Shown piece after piece: positions 16,956 to 26,226 of a stretch of DNA of 64,000 nucleotides. Both the position numbers and the translations under genes were made by a program. Source of the DNA: a virus. The notes beneath the pieces were generated by a model. It was not told the DNA's origin and did not search any database. It saw nothing but the letters and a program-made list of their open reading frames with translations. Location of the stretch: the IMG/VR virus record IMGVR_UViG_3300023174_000122, positions 1 through 64,000 of that record; one strand, 5' to 3'. Positions within the stretch are counted from its first letter, which is position 1; each line of letters begins with the position of its first letter.

Positions 16956-17171
16956 ATGTCAAAGGAACAAGAATATCTATCATTTCAAGTTAGAAGAAAA
17001 ATCACTTCTTTATTTAAGAATTATTTTATAATACTAGAGGATATAATCAGAGAAAATCCCTCCATATCTCAAGAAAAATATAATCAAATTCGTAAAAGAA
17101 TCTTAGATTATGGTAATGATACCATTAGAGAAGTCGAACAGGACATTAATCAATTTAAGATTTCTTTATGA
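16956..17171 (+). CDS. Small helical protein before tail chaperones
   Basis: 71 residues, highly charged and helical. ATG 16956 is chosen over TTG 16923 because AAAGG(TG) sits just before it. It overlaps the next gene by ATGA. Function unknown; its position between tube and chaperones suggests a tail-assembly factor. Confidence 0.5.
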   Translation: MSKEQEYLSFQVRRKITSLFKNYFIILEDIIRENPSISQEKYNQIRKRILDYGNDTIREVEQDINQFKISL

Positions 17172-17428
17172 AAAAATTAAAGTTTGATTTTCCTGCTCAA
17201 AGTATTATTGAGAATAATTTAGGCTTACAATCAATACAAAGAACATTATCTAGAGATTATAAAATATATAGCCCAAAAATAGAAACTTTAACAAGCAATA
17301 AATTTATATCTATATATAGCACTTGGGATACGAAAAGAAAAGAAGACTTTGTCAGAACTGTGGCTGGAAAAATTAATTTTAAAAAAGTTAAAACTTTTTT
17401 TGACAATCAAATAGGAGAGAATACATGA
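17168..17428 (+). CDS. Small basic protein before tail chaperones
   Basis: 86 residues, rich in Lys, Ile and Thr, no motif recognised. It is joined to both neighbours by ATGA overlaps, so it is translated as part of the tail-assembly operon. Function unknown. Confidence 0.5.
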   Translation: MKKLKFDFPAQSIIENNLGLQSIQRTLSRDYKIYSPKIETLTSNKFISIYSTWDTKRKEDFVRTVAGKINFKKVKTFFDNQIGENT

Positions 17429-18189
17429 TAAATCAAAAATATTTATATCACTTTACAGAAAATCAAGTTATAGAAAAAGAACAAATTGAAGAATCTAAAA
17501 ACGAACAAGGGGAATTAGTAAAAACTATAAAAACCTTGAAAGAAGAGAAACCGATAGAATTTGCAATTAAGAAACCCAATAGAGTACTTTTTGATGAAGC
17601 CGAACTATTCTATGGCGTGAAATTAGCAGATGCAATTAAAGCTGGTATGTTAACGAAAACATTAATGATAAAAAAATATGATAAAGATGGTGGGATTTTT
17701 ACAGAGAACGAGCTTGAAAGAGTTAAGGGTACACTAGAAGAACTAGGAAGAATCCAAAGCTCAATTGACGTTTTAAATAAAAAAGAAGAAAATAAAGAAA
17801 CCTTAACAGAAGATGAAGTTAAAGAAAAGGTAGATTTTGAAGCTCAAATTAAATCTCTAAGACTTGAATTAGTAGATATAGAAAATAGTAAAAATAGCTT
17901 GTTCGAACAAACAGCTGAACATCGTGCAAGAAATAAGATTATGATGTGGTGGGTTCTTCAATTAGCTTATAGAAAAGATGGAGACATTTATACTCCATTA
18001 TTTAATGATGGTTCATATGATCAAAAGCTTAAAAAGTATGATGAAATTGAAGAAGGTGATGATAACTTCATGAAAAGTATTGTAACTAAATTTGCCTATT
18101 TTATTAGTTTTTGGTATGCAGGTAAAGCCTCTAAACAAGAAGAATTTAAAGTCATAGAAGACTACTTAAAGGGAGAAGCAGGAGCTTGA
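17425..18189 (+). CDS. Tail assembly chaperone, gpG-like
   Basis: 254 residues, acidic, with a central coiled coil (about 90-160) and a helical C-terminal domain containing MMWWVLQLAYRKDGD. It lies between tail tube and tape measure, where nearly all long-tailed phages encode a chaperone that coats the tape measure. Near its end is a canonical slippery heptamer A AAG GGA (18168-18174), 12 bases before its stop, and the next gene lies in the -1 frame. This is the lambda G-GT arrangement. The assignment rests on order and the frameshift signal rather than sequence similarity. Confidence 0.65.
   Translation: MINQKYLYHFTENQVIEKEQIEESKNEQGELVKTIKTLKEEKPIEFAIKKPNRVLFDEAELFYGVKLADAIKAGMLTKTLMIKKYDKDGGIFTENELERVKGTLEELGRIQSSIDVLNKKEENKETLTEDEVKEKVDFEAQIKSLRLELVDIENSKNSLFEQTAEHRARNKIMMWWVLQLAYRKDGDIYTPLFNDGSYDQKLKKYDEIEEGDDNFMKSIVTKFAYFISFWYAGKASKQEEFKVIEDYLKGEAGA
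18168..18174 (+). promoter_or_regulatory. Programmed -1 frameshift site A AAG GGA
   Basis: The heptamer is in the correct phase (codons TTA AAG GGA) to slip to AAA GGG in the -1 frame. The -1 frame then reads without a stop through 18186 into the downstream gene, ending at 19172. The fusion would have about 582 residues. A small 4-bp stem (AAGC/GCTT, 18176-18187) follows. The site lies 12 bases before the zero-frame stop. Confidence 0.7.
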
Positions 18190-19172
18190 TAGACTTAGCT
18201 GACAAGAAGCTTAAACTTTTATTTTTTGAGATATGTAGTGGCGCTTCAAAAGTTTCAAATAAAGATAAACAATTCTATATAAAGCACTTTGGCGATTTTG
18301 ATTCTGGAGAATTCGAAGAGTATTTTTTTGAGAATTATGAAATGGCTAAAAAAAGCGGTCTGCCTAACCTAGAAGAAAAAGAAAAATTCTTAATTGAACA
18401 GAACTATTGGACAAAAGATAAAAACAAAGAATTAGAATATAAAACGGCCAAGTTAAATAACTTAGAAAAAACACAATCAAAATTGTTTCTAAAAAGTCAC
18501 ATAGATAAAAATAAGAAAGAAATTCAAGAGCTCAGAAGTGACGTTAAAGAGTTAAGCAATGAGAAAAATGAACTCTTAGGCGTTTCAGCTGAAACATACT
18601 CTCAAAATAAACTCGAATATTTCTATATTTTAAATTCATTTTATAAAGATAAAGCTCTAAAAGAAAAACTATTTGATTTTTATAATGATGATGTAGATCC
18701 AAATGCTTATTATGAATATATTGTAATACATAACAAGACTATTGAAAAGTTTAATGTTGACAACATAAAGTCTTTAGCTATATCTTCATTTTTCCAAAAC
18801 GCTATAAGTACATCTAATGAAAATTGTTATTATCTATTTAATAAGCCAATATACTCATTGACTTATTATCAAAATAGTATATTCACTTATGGTAAATATT
18901 TTAGTAATATATTAGCTATGCCAGAAGCTAGAAAACTAGAAGATGGCATAAAGAACAATCCAGACAAACTAATAGAATGGTATACAGCTTTTATTAATTT
19001 TAAAAATAAAAACCCAAGTGGTTCTGGTAAAGGTCTGAGCTTTGTTATGGGCGCAAATAAAGAAGATATGGAGTATCTAAAGCAAGATTCAAAAATGGAC
19101 ATGAATGATATAGCAAATGCTAAAGGTGGCAAATTAGATATTCAAGACTTAGCAAAATTATCTAAAATATAA
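18186..19172 (+). CDS. Tail assembly chaperone extension, gpT-like (frameshift product)
   Basis: 328 residues if started at TTG 18186, which overlaps the previous stop as TTGA. More likely it is reached by the -1 frameshift at 18168-18174, giving a gpG-T fusion. The sequence is helical and charged, with a coiled coil (about 75-130), a Tyr/Phe-rich middle and a C-terminal Lys/Asp segment. No ATG start is near the beginning. In the lambda model the T part contacts the tail tube protein while G binds the tape measure. It is followed by the tape measure. Confidence 0.6.
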   Translation: MIDLADKKLKLLFFEICSGASKVSNKDKQFYIKHFGDFDSGEFEEYFFENYEMAKKSGLPNLEEKEKFLIEQNYWTKDKNKELEYKTAKLNNLEKTQSKLFLKSHIDKNKKEIQELRSDVKELSNEKNELLGVSAETYSQNKLEYFYILNSFYKDKALKEKLFDFYNDDVDPNAYYEYIVIHNKTIEKFNVDNIKSLAISSFFQNAISTSNENCYYLFNKPIYSLTYYQNSIFTYGKYFSNILAMPEARKLEDGIKNNPDKLIEWYTAFINFKNKNPSGSGKGLSFVMGANKEDMEYLKQDSKMDMNDIANAKGGKLDIQDLAKLSKI

Positions 19173-19179
19173 AAATATA

Positions 19180-19187
19180 AGTGTAAT
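19180..19187 (+). promoter_or_regulatory. Candidate late promoter AGTGTAAT before tape measure
   Basis: AGTGTAAT lies in the 40-base gap before the tape-measure gene, 25 bases from its ATG. A double ribosome binding site AGGAAAAAGG (19195-19204) follows. Confidence 0.45.
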
Positions 19188-19212
19188 CATATCATAGGAA
19201 AAAGGTTAAACT

Positions 19213-22200
19213 ATGAGTGATATTATCATTTCGGTTGATGGAGATACAAGGCCATTAGAGTCTAAATTAGGCAAAATATCTTCTAAAACGATTAATTTAA
19301 ATCTAAAGGATAGCTTATCTCAGCCTTTAGGTAGAATCACTGGCAAAGTATCAGAATTTGATAAGTCTTTAGAAGCTTCTAATGCCCGCGTTTTAGCATT
19401 CGGAGCATCAGCAGGAGCAGTTTATGCGGTACAAAAAGCATTCTCAGAAGTCGTTAAGTCAACTATAGAAGTAGAAAAAAGCCTAGCAGATATAAATGTA
19501 GTTTTAAATGCTTCATCAAAAGACCTTGAAAGATTTAGTAATAGTTTATTTAATGTAGCCAAAAATACAGGTCAAAGTTTTGATGCTGTCGCTAAAGCTG
19601 CTACAGAATTTGCTCGTCAAGGATTAGGAATTCAAGAAACATTAAAGAGAACAAGTGATGCTTTAATTCTAAGTAGACTTTCTGGATTAGACGCAGCAAA
19701 AAGCGTAGAGACTTTAACAGCAGCAGTAAATACATTTAGTCGCGCTGGACTCACTTCAACACAAGTTATCAATAAATTAGCAAATGTAGACGCTAGTTTT
19801 GCTGTTAGTACTGGTGATTTAGCAGAAGCTATTAGTAGAGTAGGTAGCACAGCTCAAGATGTTGGCGTAGACATTGATCAATTAATTGCGTTAGTAACAT
19901 CTGCTCAACAAACCACAGCAAGAGGTGGTGCTGTTATTGGTAATTCATTTAAGACTATTTTTACAAGAATTCAAAGATCAGATACTCTTGATGCATTAGA
20001 AGGAGTTGGAGTAGCGGTTAGAGATTTACAAGGAAATACTTTACCAGCAATTCAAGTATTACAAAATTTATCTAAAGTATTCTATACTTTGAGTGATTCT
20101 CAAAGAGCTTCGATTGCAGAAACTGTTGGTGGCGTTTTCCAAATCAATATTTTAAGAGCTGCATTATCAGATTTAGGCAAAGAATATAATACTTATAATA
20201 GTGCTTTAGGAGTTTCAAGAAGTGCTACTGATCAAGCTATCAAAAGAAATGAAGCTTTAAATCAAACTCTTTCTGCTTTAACAAATAAAACTTTCGTTGG
20301 TTTAAAAGAAGCTGCTGCAAAAATAGGCGAAATCACTATAGCTCCTACTTTAAAAATGGGGATGGGAGGATTAAATTCAATATTAGATGAATTCAATAAA
20401 CCTCAAGAAACTCAAGGAGTTGGAACAAAAATTGCTACAGGAGTATTAACTGGAATTGGAAATTATTTTAGTGGACCAGGTCTTGCGTTAGTTGGTATGG
20501 CATTTATTAAAATATTTGGAGGACTAACTAAATTTAGTGCAGAAGCTCTTAAAAGTTTATTAGGCATAGCTAGTTCAGCAGATAAAATAGCAGCAGCTCA
20601 AGAAAGAGTAAATGCAATTTTAGCTCAAAATCCAAGTTTAATACAAGCGATTATTTCTAAAGAAAGTTCCCTTCTACAAGTAGAGGGAGAAATCCTAAAA
20701 ATTATACAAGCTCAAAATGCAGCAAGAGCAGTTGGAGCAAATGTTTCGTCGAGAATATCTCCAGCAGTAGCAGCTTTGCCAATGCCAAAAGTAAAAGTAA
20801 AATCTCATGGACATATTCCAAATTTTGCTGCGGCAGCAATGCAAGAAATGATGGGCGCATATGCTGGAGGATACGAACCAGGAGATGTTAAAAAAACTAA
20901 TGGGATGTATTATAATACTGCAGAATCATTAGTGCAATTTCCTGGAGCAAATGGTCCAGCTATAGTTCCTCCACAAAATAGTGATGCTGGAAAAAATTAT
21001 AGAAAAGAATTTCAACGTTCTGCTGGATTTGATCCTTATGCATCAAATGGATTTATTCCTAATTTTGCAGATAAACCAATTATAGTAGATCCAAACATAA
21101 ATACTAAAGTTGGTATGATATACCCTAAGAAAGAAGATAAACCAGGCATAGGTACTGGAATAGCAGAATATGGGAAAGGCGAATCAAAACAAAAAGTTAA
21201 AATATCATTTCCTAAATCTGGTTATAATGTTAAACAGGGAGTAAAGCCTAAAGATGTAGATTTAGAAAAACAACTTGGTGATAAAATAGTAGAATTTACT
21301 AATAGTTTTTCATCAAGAATATTCCAAGGTAGCGGACAACAACCAAAAATATCTAATATAAATCAATTATCCAATGCTGGATCATTTAAAAGTATTACTG
21401 GGGCAGTTTTTGAATCAGCAGTAGGGCTTGCTACAGGCTCTTTAAACGAAGGCCGAGCTCAAAATGCACCAATAGATTTTGCTTCGCCAACCACAGAACT
21501 TAAAAAATTATTTAATGGACTCCAGGCTTCTCAATATGAAGCAAAAGTTAACTCTAATCCAGATCAAGTTAATAGTGTTGCTCAAAAGATATTAAATCTA
21601 GGATTAGTTTCTGGAGGTCTAAAAGGGAAAATAGCTAAACAATTAGGTCCAGATTATAAAAAAGAAACTAATCAAAAGGTGCTTGGTTTAGAAAGAAACG
21701 AGTTGGAAAGGATAAGAGATTCAGGAGGCAAATTAACTCCAGAGCAATCAAATAGATTAACTAGATTAAATAGTTTGAAAAAAAATAAAGCTGCTGCTGG
21801 CTTTATACCTAATTTCTCTGCTCTTCAAGAAGCTATGCAAAGAGAACAAGCCGCTGGAATAAATCCAAGTCAAATTAGGGTTGGATCAGATTCATCTTTA
21901 GCTGGAAAAGATAATCCATATGGACTTGGAATTTATAATACAAAAGACGAACCAGCAGGATTAAAGCAAGGAATAAATAGATCAAAAGGACATATACCAA
22001 ATTTTGCTATGCCAGTTGCAACGCCTGGAGCAGGAAGCATACCAGTTCCAGAAATGAAAGAACTTGGAAAAAGCGCGAAAGATGCATCAACTGCTCAAGA
22101 AAAACATACCGCTAAAATGCAACTTGCTCAAGGAAAACTACTCGCTTTTGGAATGGGTATGTCAGTTCTTCAAGGCACAATGATGCAATTTGGAGATCAA

Positions 22201-24540
22201 ACTAGCAAATTATCTCAAGTGATGAATTCAGCTACTAGCGTAATTAGCACAGCTAGTACTGGTCTTGGTACATTTGGCACAGGTAAAGGAGGAATTGCTG
22301 CTACTGGAGGAATGTTAGCTATGCAAGGTGTAGCAGGACTATCTGCTTCAGCAGACAAACCACGCACAACCGAAATAGCAAAATTAAATGCCGATTTAGA
22401 TAAAATGAGAGAATCTGCTGGAAAATTAGATGGAGTAGTTAGTCAATTAACTCCAACTTTAAATGATTATGCAGCTGAAATGGAAAAGTCTTTACCAGAC
22501 CAATCTAAAGTAAAAGAATTTAAATCTGCTATATTAAATAGCATATCTACTTTAGGTCCAGAGATGCAACAATCTATAATGAAAAATATATCTTCTCCTA
22601 AAGAGGTTCAAGGAACTTTAGCTAAAGCCCAAGAAAAAAGTGGAGCAGCTCAAGCAGAAAATCAATTATCTACTCAACTAAGTCAAAAACAACTATCAAT
22701 AAGACAAAATATGGGAGCTCAAGGACAAATTGGCAGAATATTAACAGCTGTTCCTGGTATGTCAGGAATAGGAGAGAAGATGATGAATAGGCAAGGCCCA
22801 GACAACGCTTTTAGCCAGCAAGAACAGGAATCTATTTCGGGTGATTTATTATCTCCATTGACTAAAACTACTGAAGGTACGGTAGCTTTAGCAAATAGTT
22901 TAGCTGCTACAGCTGGAAATTCAAATGATTTTTTTAAAAAATTAGAAAATGTATCTGCTTCCCTTGGAGTAAATACAGAATCTTTTGGAAAATTAAATTC
23001 TATTCTTGCTAGTTCTCCACAATCCGCTGGGGCACTTGAAAAAACTATAGTAAAAGCTTTAGAAGCTTCAATTAAAAAAGCAAAAGAATTAGCCCAACTT
23101 TCTGGTGGAGGAGCTACTACTTCAAAAAATTATACTGGAATTAGTAAATTATTTGGTAACACAAAAGAAGAGCTTTTACATCCAGCTGGAAAAAGTAGTT
23201 ATGAAATGGAAACAGCTTCGGCTGGATATCTTTACAATCAAACTAAAGATAAACCTGGTTTAGAAAATCTACATGGTGAAGCTGCTGGTCAATTAATGGA
23301 TCAACTTAATAAAGGTGGAGTTAGTTTAGAGCAAATTGAAAAACTTGCGCCAAATTTATCAAAAGATTTTCAAAAAATGGCTAGCAATAGACTAGAAAGA
23401 CAAAAAAGTGTTATGGGAGATGCTCTTACCGCTGGTGGAGCAAATCCAGAAGAAGTAAAAAAATTATTAGAAAATTTTAAACCACCCGATGCTGCTGAGA
23501 CATTAACAAAAGAACTTTTTGGTGAATTACCAGCAGATATAACTAAAATGGGAACTTTTATAGTAGCTCAAACCGCAGAGCAAATCAAATCAAATTCTGC
23601 CGCTGTTGCTTTAACAGATGCTTTAACTAACCTTAGAAGTGCAATTGAAAAAAATCAAAATCCAACAGCTAATGCGGCAGGATTTGCGGAAAATGCTACA
23701 AACCCAGAGACACCTAAACCAGATATCTTAAATAGTGCATTGGCTGGTGGTGGTATAATAACAGCTATAACTACTGGTGTTGTATCAGCGGTTGGATCTT
23801 CTTTGGTTAGTAAAATGCTTGGCACAGCTGCAACTGCTGCTCCTGCGGTTGGGACTGCTTCGACTACTGCAGTTGGGGCTACTACGACTGGTGCAGTTAC
23901 AGGTGGGGTTGTTGGTGGTACTGAAGTTGCGGCTGGGGCTGCTGCTGGTGGTGCTGAAGTTGCAGCAGCTACTGGATTAACTACTGTTCTTGGCACAATA
24001 GCCGCTGGACTAGCAGCGTTTGCTGGTGGAGCAGCTGTTGGATATGGAGTAAGTCAAATATCTGCTGGAAAAGATGAGCAAGGCAACGATCAAAACGTGG
24101 CAGAGAAGTTGGGGGGTGCTATGTATAATGCCGCACCATCACTTTTTGGAGGTAATAGTGAACAAGATCAGCAAGCTTTAGACGATGATTATAATAAAAA
24201 ACTTGCTAAAGAAAACGAACGATCTAAAAAAATAAAACAACAAAAAGCACTAGAATCCGCTCCAAAAGTAGATCAACAAACTGAAGATCAAGCTAAATCA
24301 GCAGAAACAATTGCAAAAAAAGAAGCACCTCAGCAAAATCAAACAACTAATATAAATGTTGCCCCAAGTGTTAGTGTCTCACAAGTTGCCGCTACTGATA
24401 AAGCTGAACTTCAAAAAATGATAGAAGCAGAAGTTAAGAAATTTGGAGAGACTATTATTAAGATCGCAGATGATAGATCAAAAGCAAGATTAAGTGGCAC
24501 AGTCAATCCCCCACAAGCTATGCAAAGACAGATGGGATAA
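19213..24540 (+). CDS. Tail tape measure protein
   Basis: 1775 residues. Residues about 60-340 match the TP901-type tape-measure domain (PhageMin_Tail): VLAFGASAGAVYAVQKA, then SLADINVVLNAS, FARQGLGIQETLKRTSDAL and a VGSTAQDVGVDIDQLIALV block. A Gly/Ala-rich hydrophobic region (about 1510-1615) probably inserts in the host membrane at DNA ejection. The motif G-[FH]-IPNF occurs four times (about 533, 613, 863, 926). The C-terminus is charged and helical. Tape length sets tail length; at roughly 0.15 nm per residue this predicts a tail of about 250 nm. It is the largest gene of the window. Confidence 0.9.
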   Translation: MSDIIISVDGDTRPLESKLGKISSKTINLNLKDSLSQPLGRITGKVSEFDKSLEASNARVLAFGASAGAVYAVQKAFSEVVKSTIEVEKSLADINVVLNASSKDLERFSNSLFNVAKNTGQSFDAVAKAATEFARQGLGIQETLKRTSDALILSRLSGLDAAKSVETLTAAVNTFSRAGLTSTQVINKLANVDASFAVSTGDLAEAISRVGSTAQDVGVDIDQLIALVTSAQQTTARGGAVIGNSFKTIFTRIQRSDTLDALEGVGVAVRDLQGNTLPAIQVLQNLSKVFYTLSDSQRASIAETVGGVFQINILRAALSDLGKEYNTYNSALGVSRSATDQAIKRNEALNQTLSALTNKTFVGLKEAAAKIGEITIAPTLKMGMGGLNSILDEFNKPQETQGVGTKIATGVLTGIGNYFSGPGLALVGMAFIKIFGGLTKFSAEALKSLLGIASSADKIAAAQERVNAILAQNPSLIQAIISKESSLLQVEGEILKIIQAQNAARAVGANVSSRISPAVAALPMPKVKVKSHGHIPNFAAAAMQEMMGAYAGGYEPGDVKKTNGMYYNTAESLVQFPGANGPAIVPPQNSDAGKNYRKEFQRSAGFDPYASNGFIPNFADKPIIVDPNINTKVGMIYPKKEDKPGIGTGIAEYGKGESKQKVKISFPKSGYNVKQGVKPKDVDLEKQLGDKIVEFTNSFSSRIFQGSGQQPKISNINQLSNAGSFKSITGAVFESAVGLATGSLNEGRAQNAPIDFASPTTELKKLFNGLQASQYEAKVNSNPDQVNSVAQKILNLGLVSGGLKGKIAKQLGPDYKKETNQKVLGLERNELERIRDSGGKLTPEQSNRLTRLNSLKKNKAAAGFIPNFSALQEAMQREQAAGINPSQIRVGSDSSLAGKDNPYGLGIYNTKDEPAGLKQGINRSKGHIPNFAMPVATPGAGSIPVPEMKELGKSAKDASTAQEKHTAKMQLAQGKLLAFGMGMSVLQGTMMQFGDQTSKLSQVMNSATSVISTASTGLGTFGTGKGGIAATGGMLAMQGVAGLSASADKPRTTEIAKLNADLDKMRESAGKLDGVVSQLTPTLNDYAAEMEKSLPDQSKVKEFKSAILNSISTLGPEMQQSIMKNISSPKEVQGTLAKAQEKSGAAQAENQLSTQLSQKQLSIRQNMGAQGQIGRILTAVPGMSGIGEKMMNRQGPDNAFSQQEQESISGDLLSPLTKTTEGTVALANSLAATAGNSNDFFKKLENVSASLGVNTESFGKLNSILASSPQSAGALEKTIVKALEASIKKAKELAQLSGGGATTSKNYTGISKLFGNTKEELLHPAGKSSYEMETASAGYLYNQTKDKPGLENLHGEAAGQLMDQLNKGGVSLEQIEKLAPNLSKDFQKMASNRLERQKSVMGDALTAGGANPEEVKKLLENFKPPDAAETLTKELFGELPADITKMGTFIVAQTAEQIKSNSAAVALTDALTNLRSAIEKNQNPTANAAGFAENATNPETPKPDILNSALAGGGIITAITTGVVSAVGSSLVSKMLGTAATAAPAVGTASTTAVGATTTGAVTGGVVGGTEVAAGAAAGGAEVAAATGLTTVLGTIAAGLAAFAGGAAVGYGVSQISAGKDEQGNDQNVAEKLGGAMYNAAPSLFGGNSEQDQQALDDDYNKKLAKENERSKKIKQQKALESAPKVDQQTEDQAKSAETIAKKEAPQQNQTTNINVAPSVSVSQVAATDKAELQKMIEAEVKKFGETIIKIADDRSKARLSGTVNPPQAMQRQMG

Positions 24541-24546
24541 TTTAGT

Positions 24547-26226
24547 ATGGCATCTTTTAATATATCTTTAGATTATCCAGAAATTACAAGCGCCACAAAG
24601 AGCATAGAAAAAAATCAAGCAAATATATTATTAAAAACCGTACAAGATATCACTGTTAAGGGGAATTTACTAGCGATAAATAATCAGTCTGATTATGCCG
24701 CAATATGGGATCAAATTAATGCTATAAGTGATAACTCTAGCGCAAAAAATTGCACTCTTAATTTTGCAAATCTAGTTTCTTACTCTGGAGCTAAAATATT
24801 AAATATAAATTTTGATGAAACAAAAAATCAAGACGTTAAGAGCAAAAACTTTTCTATAACTTTCCAAATATATGAAGCAGTTACAAGTTCGATGTTAACA
24901 TCATACGGTGTGTCATTAACAGATTTAAAAGATTTAGCAGATGTTAAAATAACGCAATCCAAAGAAGACAATATGGAGGGAACTAATTTAATAACTTCTG
25001 TGAATTTATCTTTTAATGAAAATGCAAGTACCTTTTCAAAAGGTAGAGCCGAAGCAATTAGTAAAGTTATACTTGCCGCAACAAACGCATTAACTCTTAC
25101 TGCTTCTAGAACAACTTCTTCTAATATATATGATGAAAAAACTGCATCTTATACATTCATAGAAACAAAAAACAAATTCCGAGGAAGCTCAGGCGGATTT
25201 GCAATTTTAAGATCTAATAATTATAACATTCAAAATAATGGAGCAATTAATGTAACAGAAACTGAGCAAATAAAAATTGAAAAAAATACTTATACGATAG
25301 GTGAACTTTATAGTAAAGCCGATTCAGATGCTAATGCAGCTAGAGGTAGATGTATAGCTTTTATAAACTTGTATTATAATATATCATATGGAGCTGTTCC
25401 ATCTCAATATAGAAATGTATGGATTGAATCAAGTAGGCAAATAACAGTAGACGAGGCTCCAGGAACAGCTCAATATACAGTATCTATAACTAATGAACCA
25501 GAATACGCCAACAATGTTAGAGTAGAGATTGTAAATACTATAGAAGATCTTAAAAAAGAAGACTCAAAAAGAAAAATAACAAGGGGCACTATAACTGGCA
25601 TAGGAAGTCCTCCAAATAAAGAACTTGCTCCTGCAAGTAATAAAAAATTATCATATGCAAAAACTTATTTTGATACTAATTATAAACCTAAATTTGTACA
25701 GGCAAAAACTTATACAGATAGGACAAGTGAAGTAAGTGGAGCGAAATATAAAACTTATATTACAAATGGAGATGTTTCATATAATATAAGTGAAGGCTCT
25801 ATAAGCTTTAGCCTAACTTATGAAAGTAAACCAACTTTTACAGTGAAAACTGCGACCATGCTACATGGTTCGGCAGAAATATCAACTGAATCTGCAGTTA
25901 ATTTAGCAAATCAATTTATCGTAATTGGAGGACTTTCGCCAGGAGAAGAACTAATACAACAAGGCGCGCAAGCCAAACCAATAAATGAAAACTTAAAAGT
26001 GCAAGGTGTTTTCAAAAGTGCCAAGGATTTACAAACTTATATATCTACTTTTAAAGATTTAGTAAAAAATGTTTACGCAAACGGAATTATTAGATCAATC
26101 AATGTCTCAGCTAATTTAATTGAAAGATCTTTTCAAGCTAGCGCATCTTGGTTTAAATTTGGTGAATATAGAGAGAGATCATCATTTGAAGCTAAAGTAA
26201 CCGCAAAAAGTGAAGTGCAAATATAA
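24547..26226 (+). CDS. Distal tail / baseplate protein, paralogue 1
   Basis: 559 residues, beta-rich, directly after the tape measure, where distal tail proteins are encoded. The segment KNCTLNFANLVSY followed by KNFSITFQIYE parallels GNCTLSSINLNEA and a YTVECECYSF block in the next gene, and both are followed by a long Asn/Ser-rich repeat of strands ending in an Ala-rich helix. The two look like paralogues. Its stop overlaps the next start as TAATG. Ring-forming tail-tip role inferred. Confidence 0.45.
   Translation: MASFNISLDYPEITSATKSIEKNQANILLKTVQDITVKGNLLAINNQSDYAAIWDQINAISDNSSAKNCTLNFANLVSYSGAKILNINFDETKNQDVKSKNFSITFQIYEAVTSSMLTSYGVSLTDLKDLADVKITQSKEDNMEGTNLITSVNLSFNENASTFSKGRAEAISKVILAATNALTLTASRTTSSNIYDEKTASYTFIETKNKFRGSSGGFAILRSNNYNIQNNGAINVTETEQIKIEKNTYTIGELYSKADSDANAARGRCIAFINLYYNISYGAVPSQYRNVWIESSRQITVDEAPGTAQYTVSITNEPEYANNVRVEIVNTIEDLKKEDSKRKITRGTITGIGSPPNKELAPASNKKLSYAKTYFDTNYKPKFVQAKTYTDRTSEVSGAKYKTYITNGDVSYNISEGSISFSLTYESKPTFTVKTATMLHGSAEISTESAVNLANQFIVIGGLSPGEELIQQGAQAKPINENLKVQGVFKSAKDLQTYISTFKDLVKNVYANGIIRSINVSANLIERSFQASASWFKFGEYRERSSFEAKVTAKSEVQI

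Noticed and set aside
23777-23980. A leucine-rich +2 frame within the tape measure
   Set aside because: It is a frame shadow of the Gly/Ala-rich hydrophobic region.
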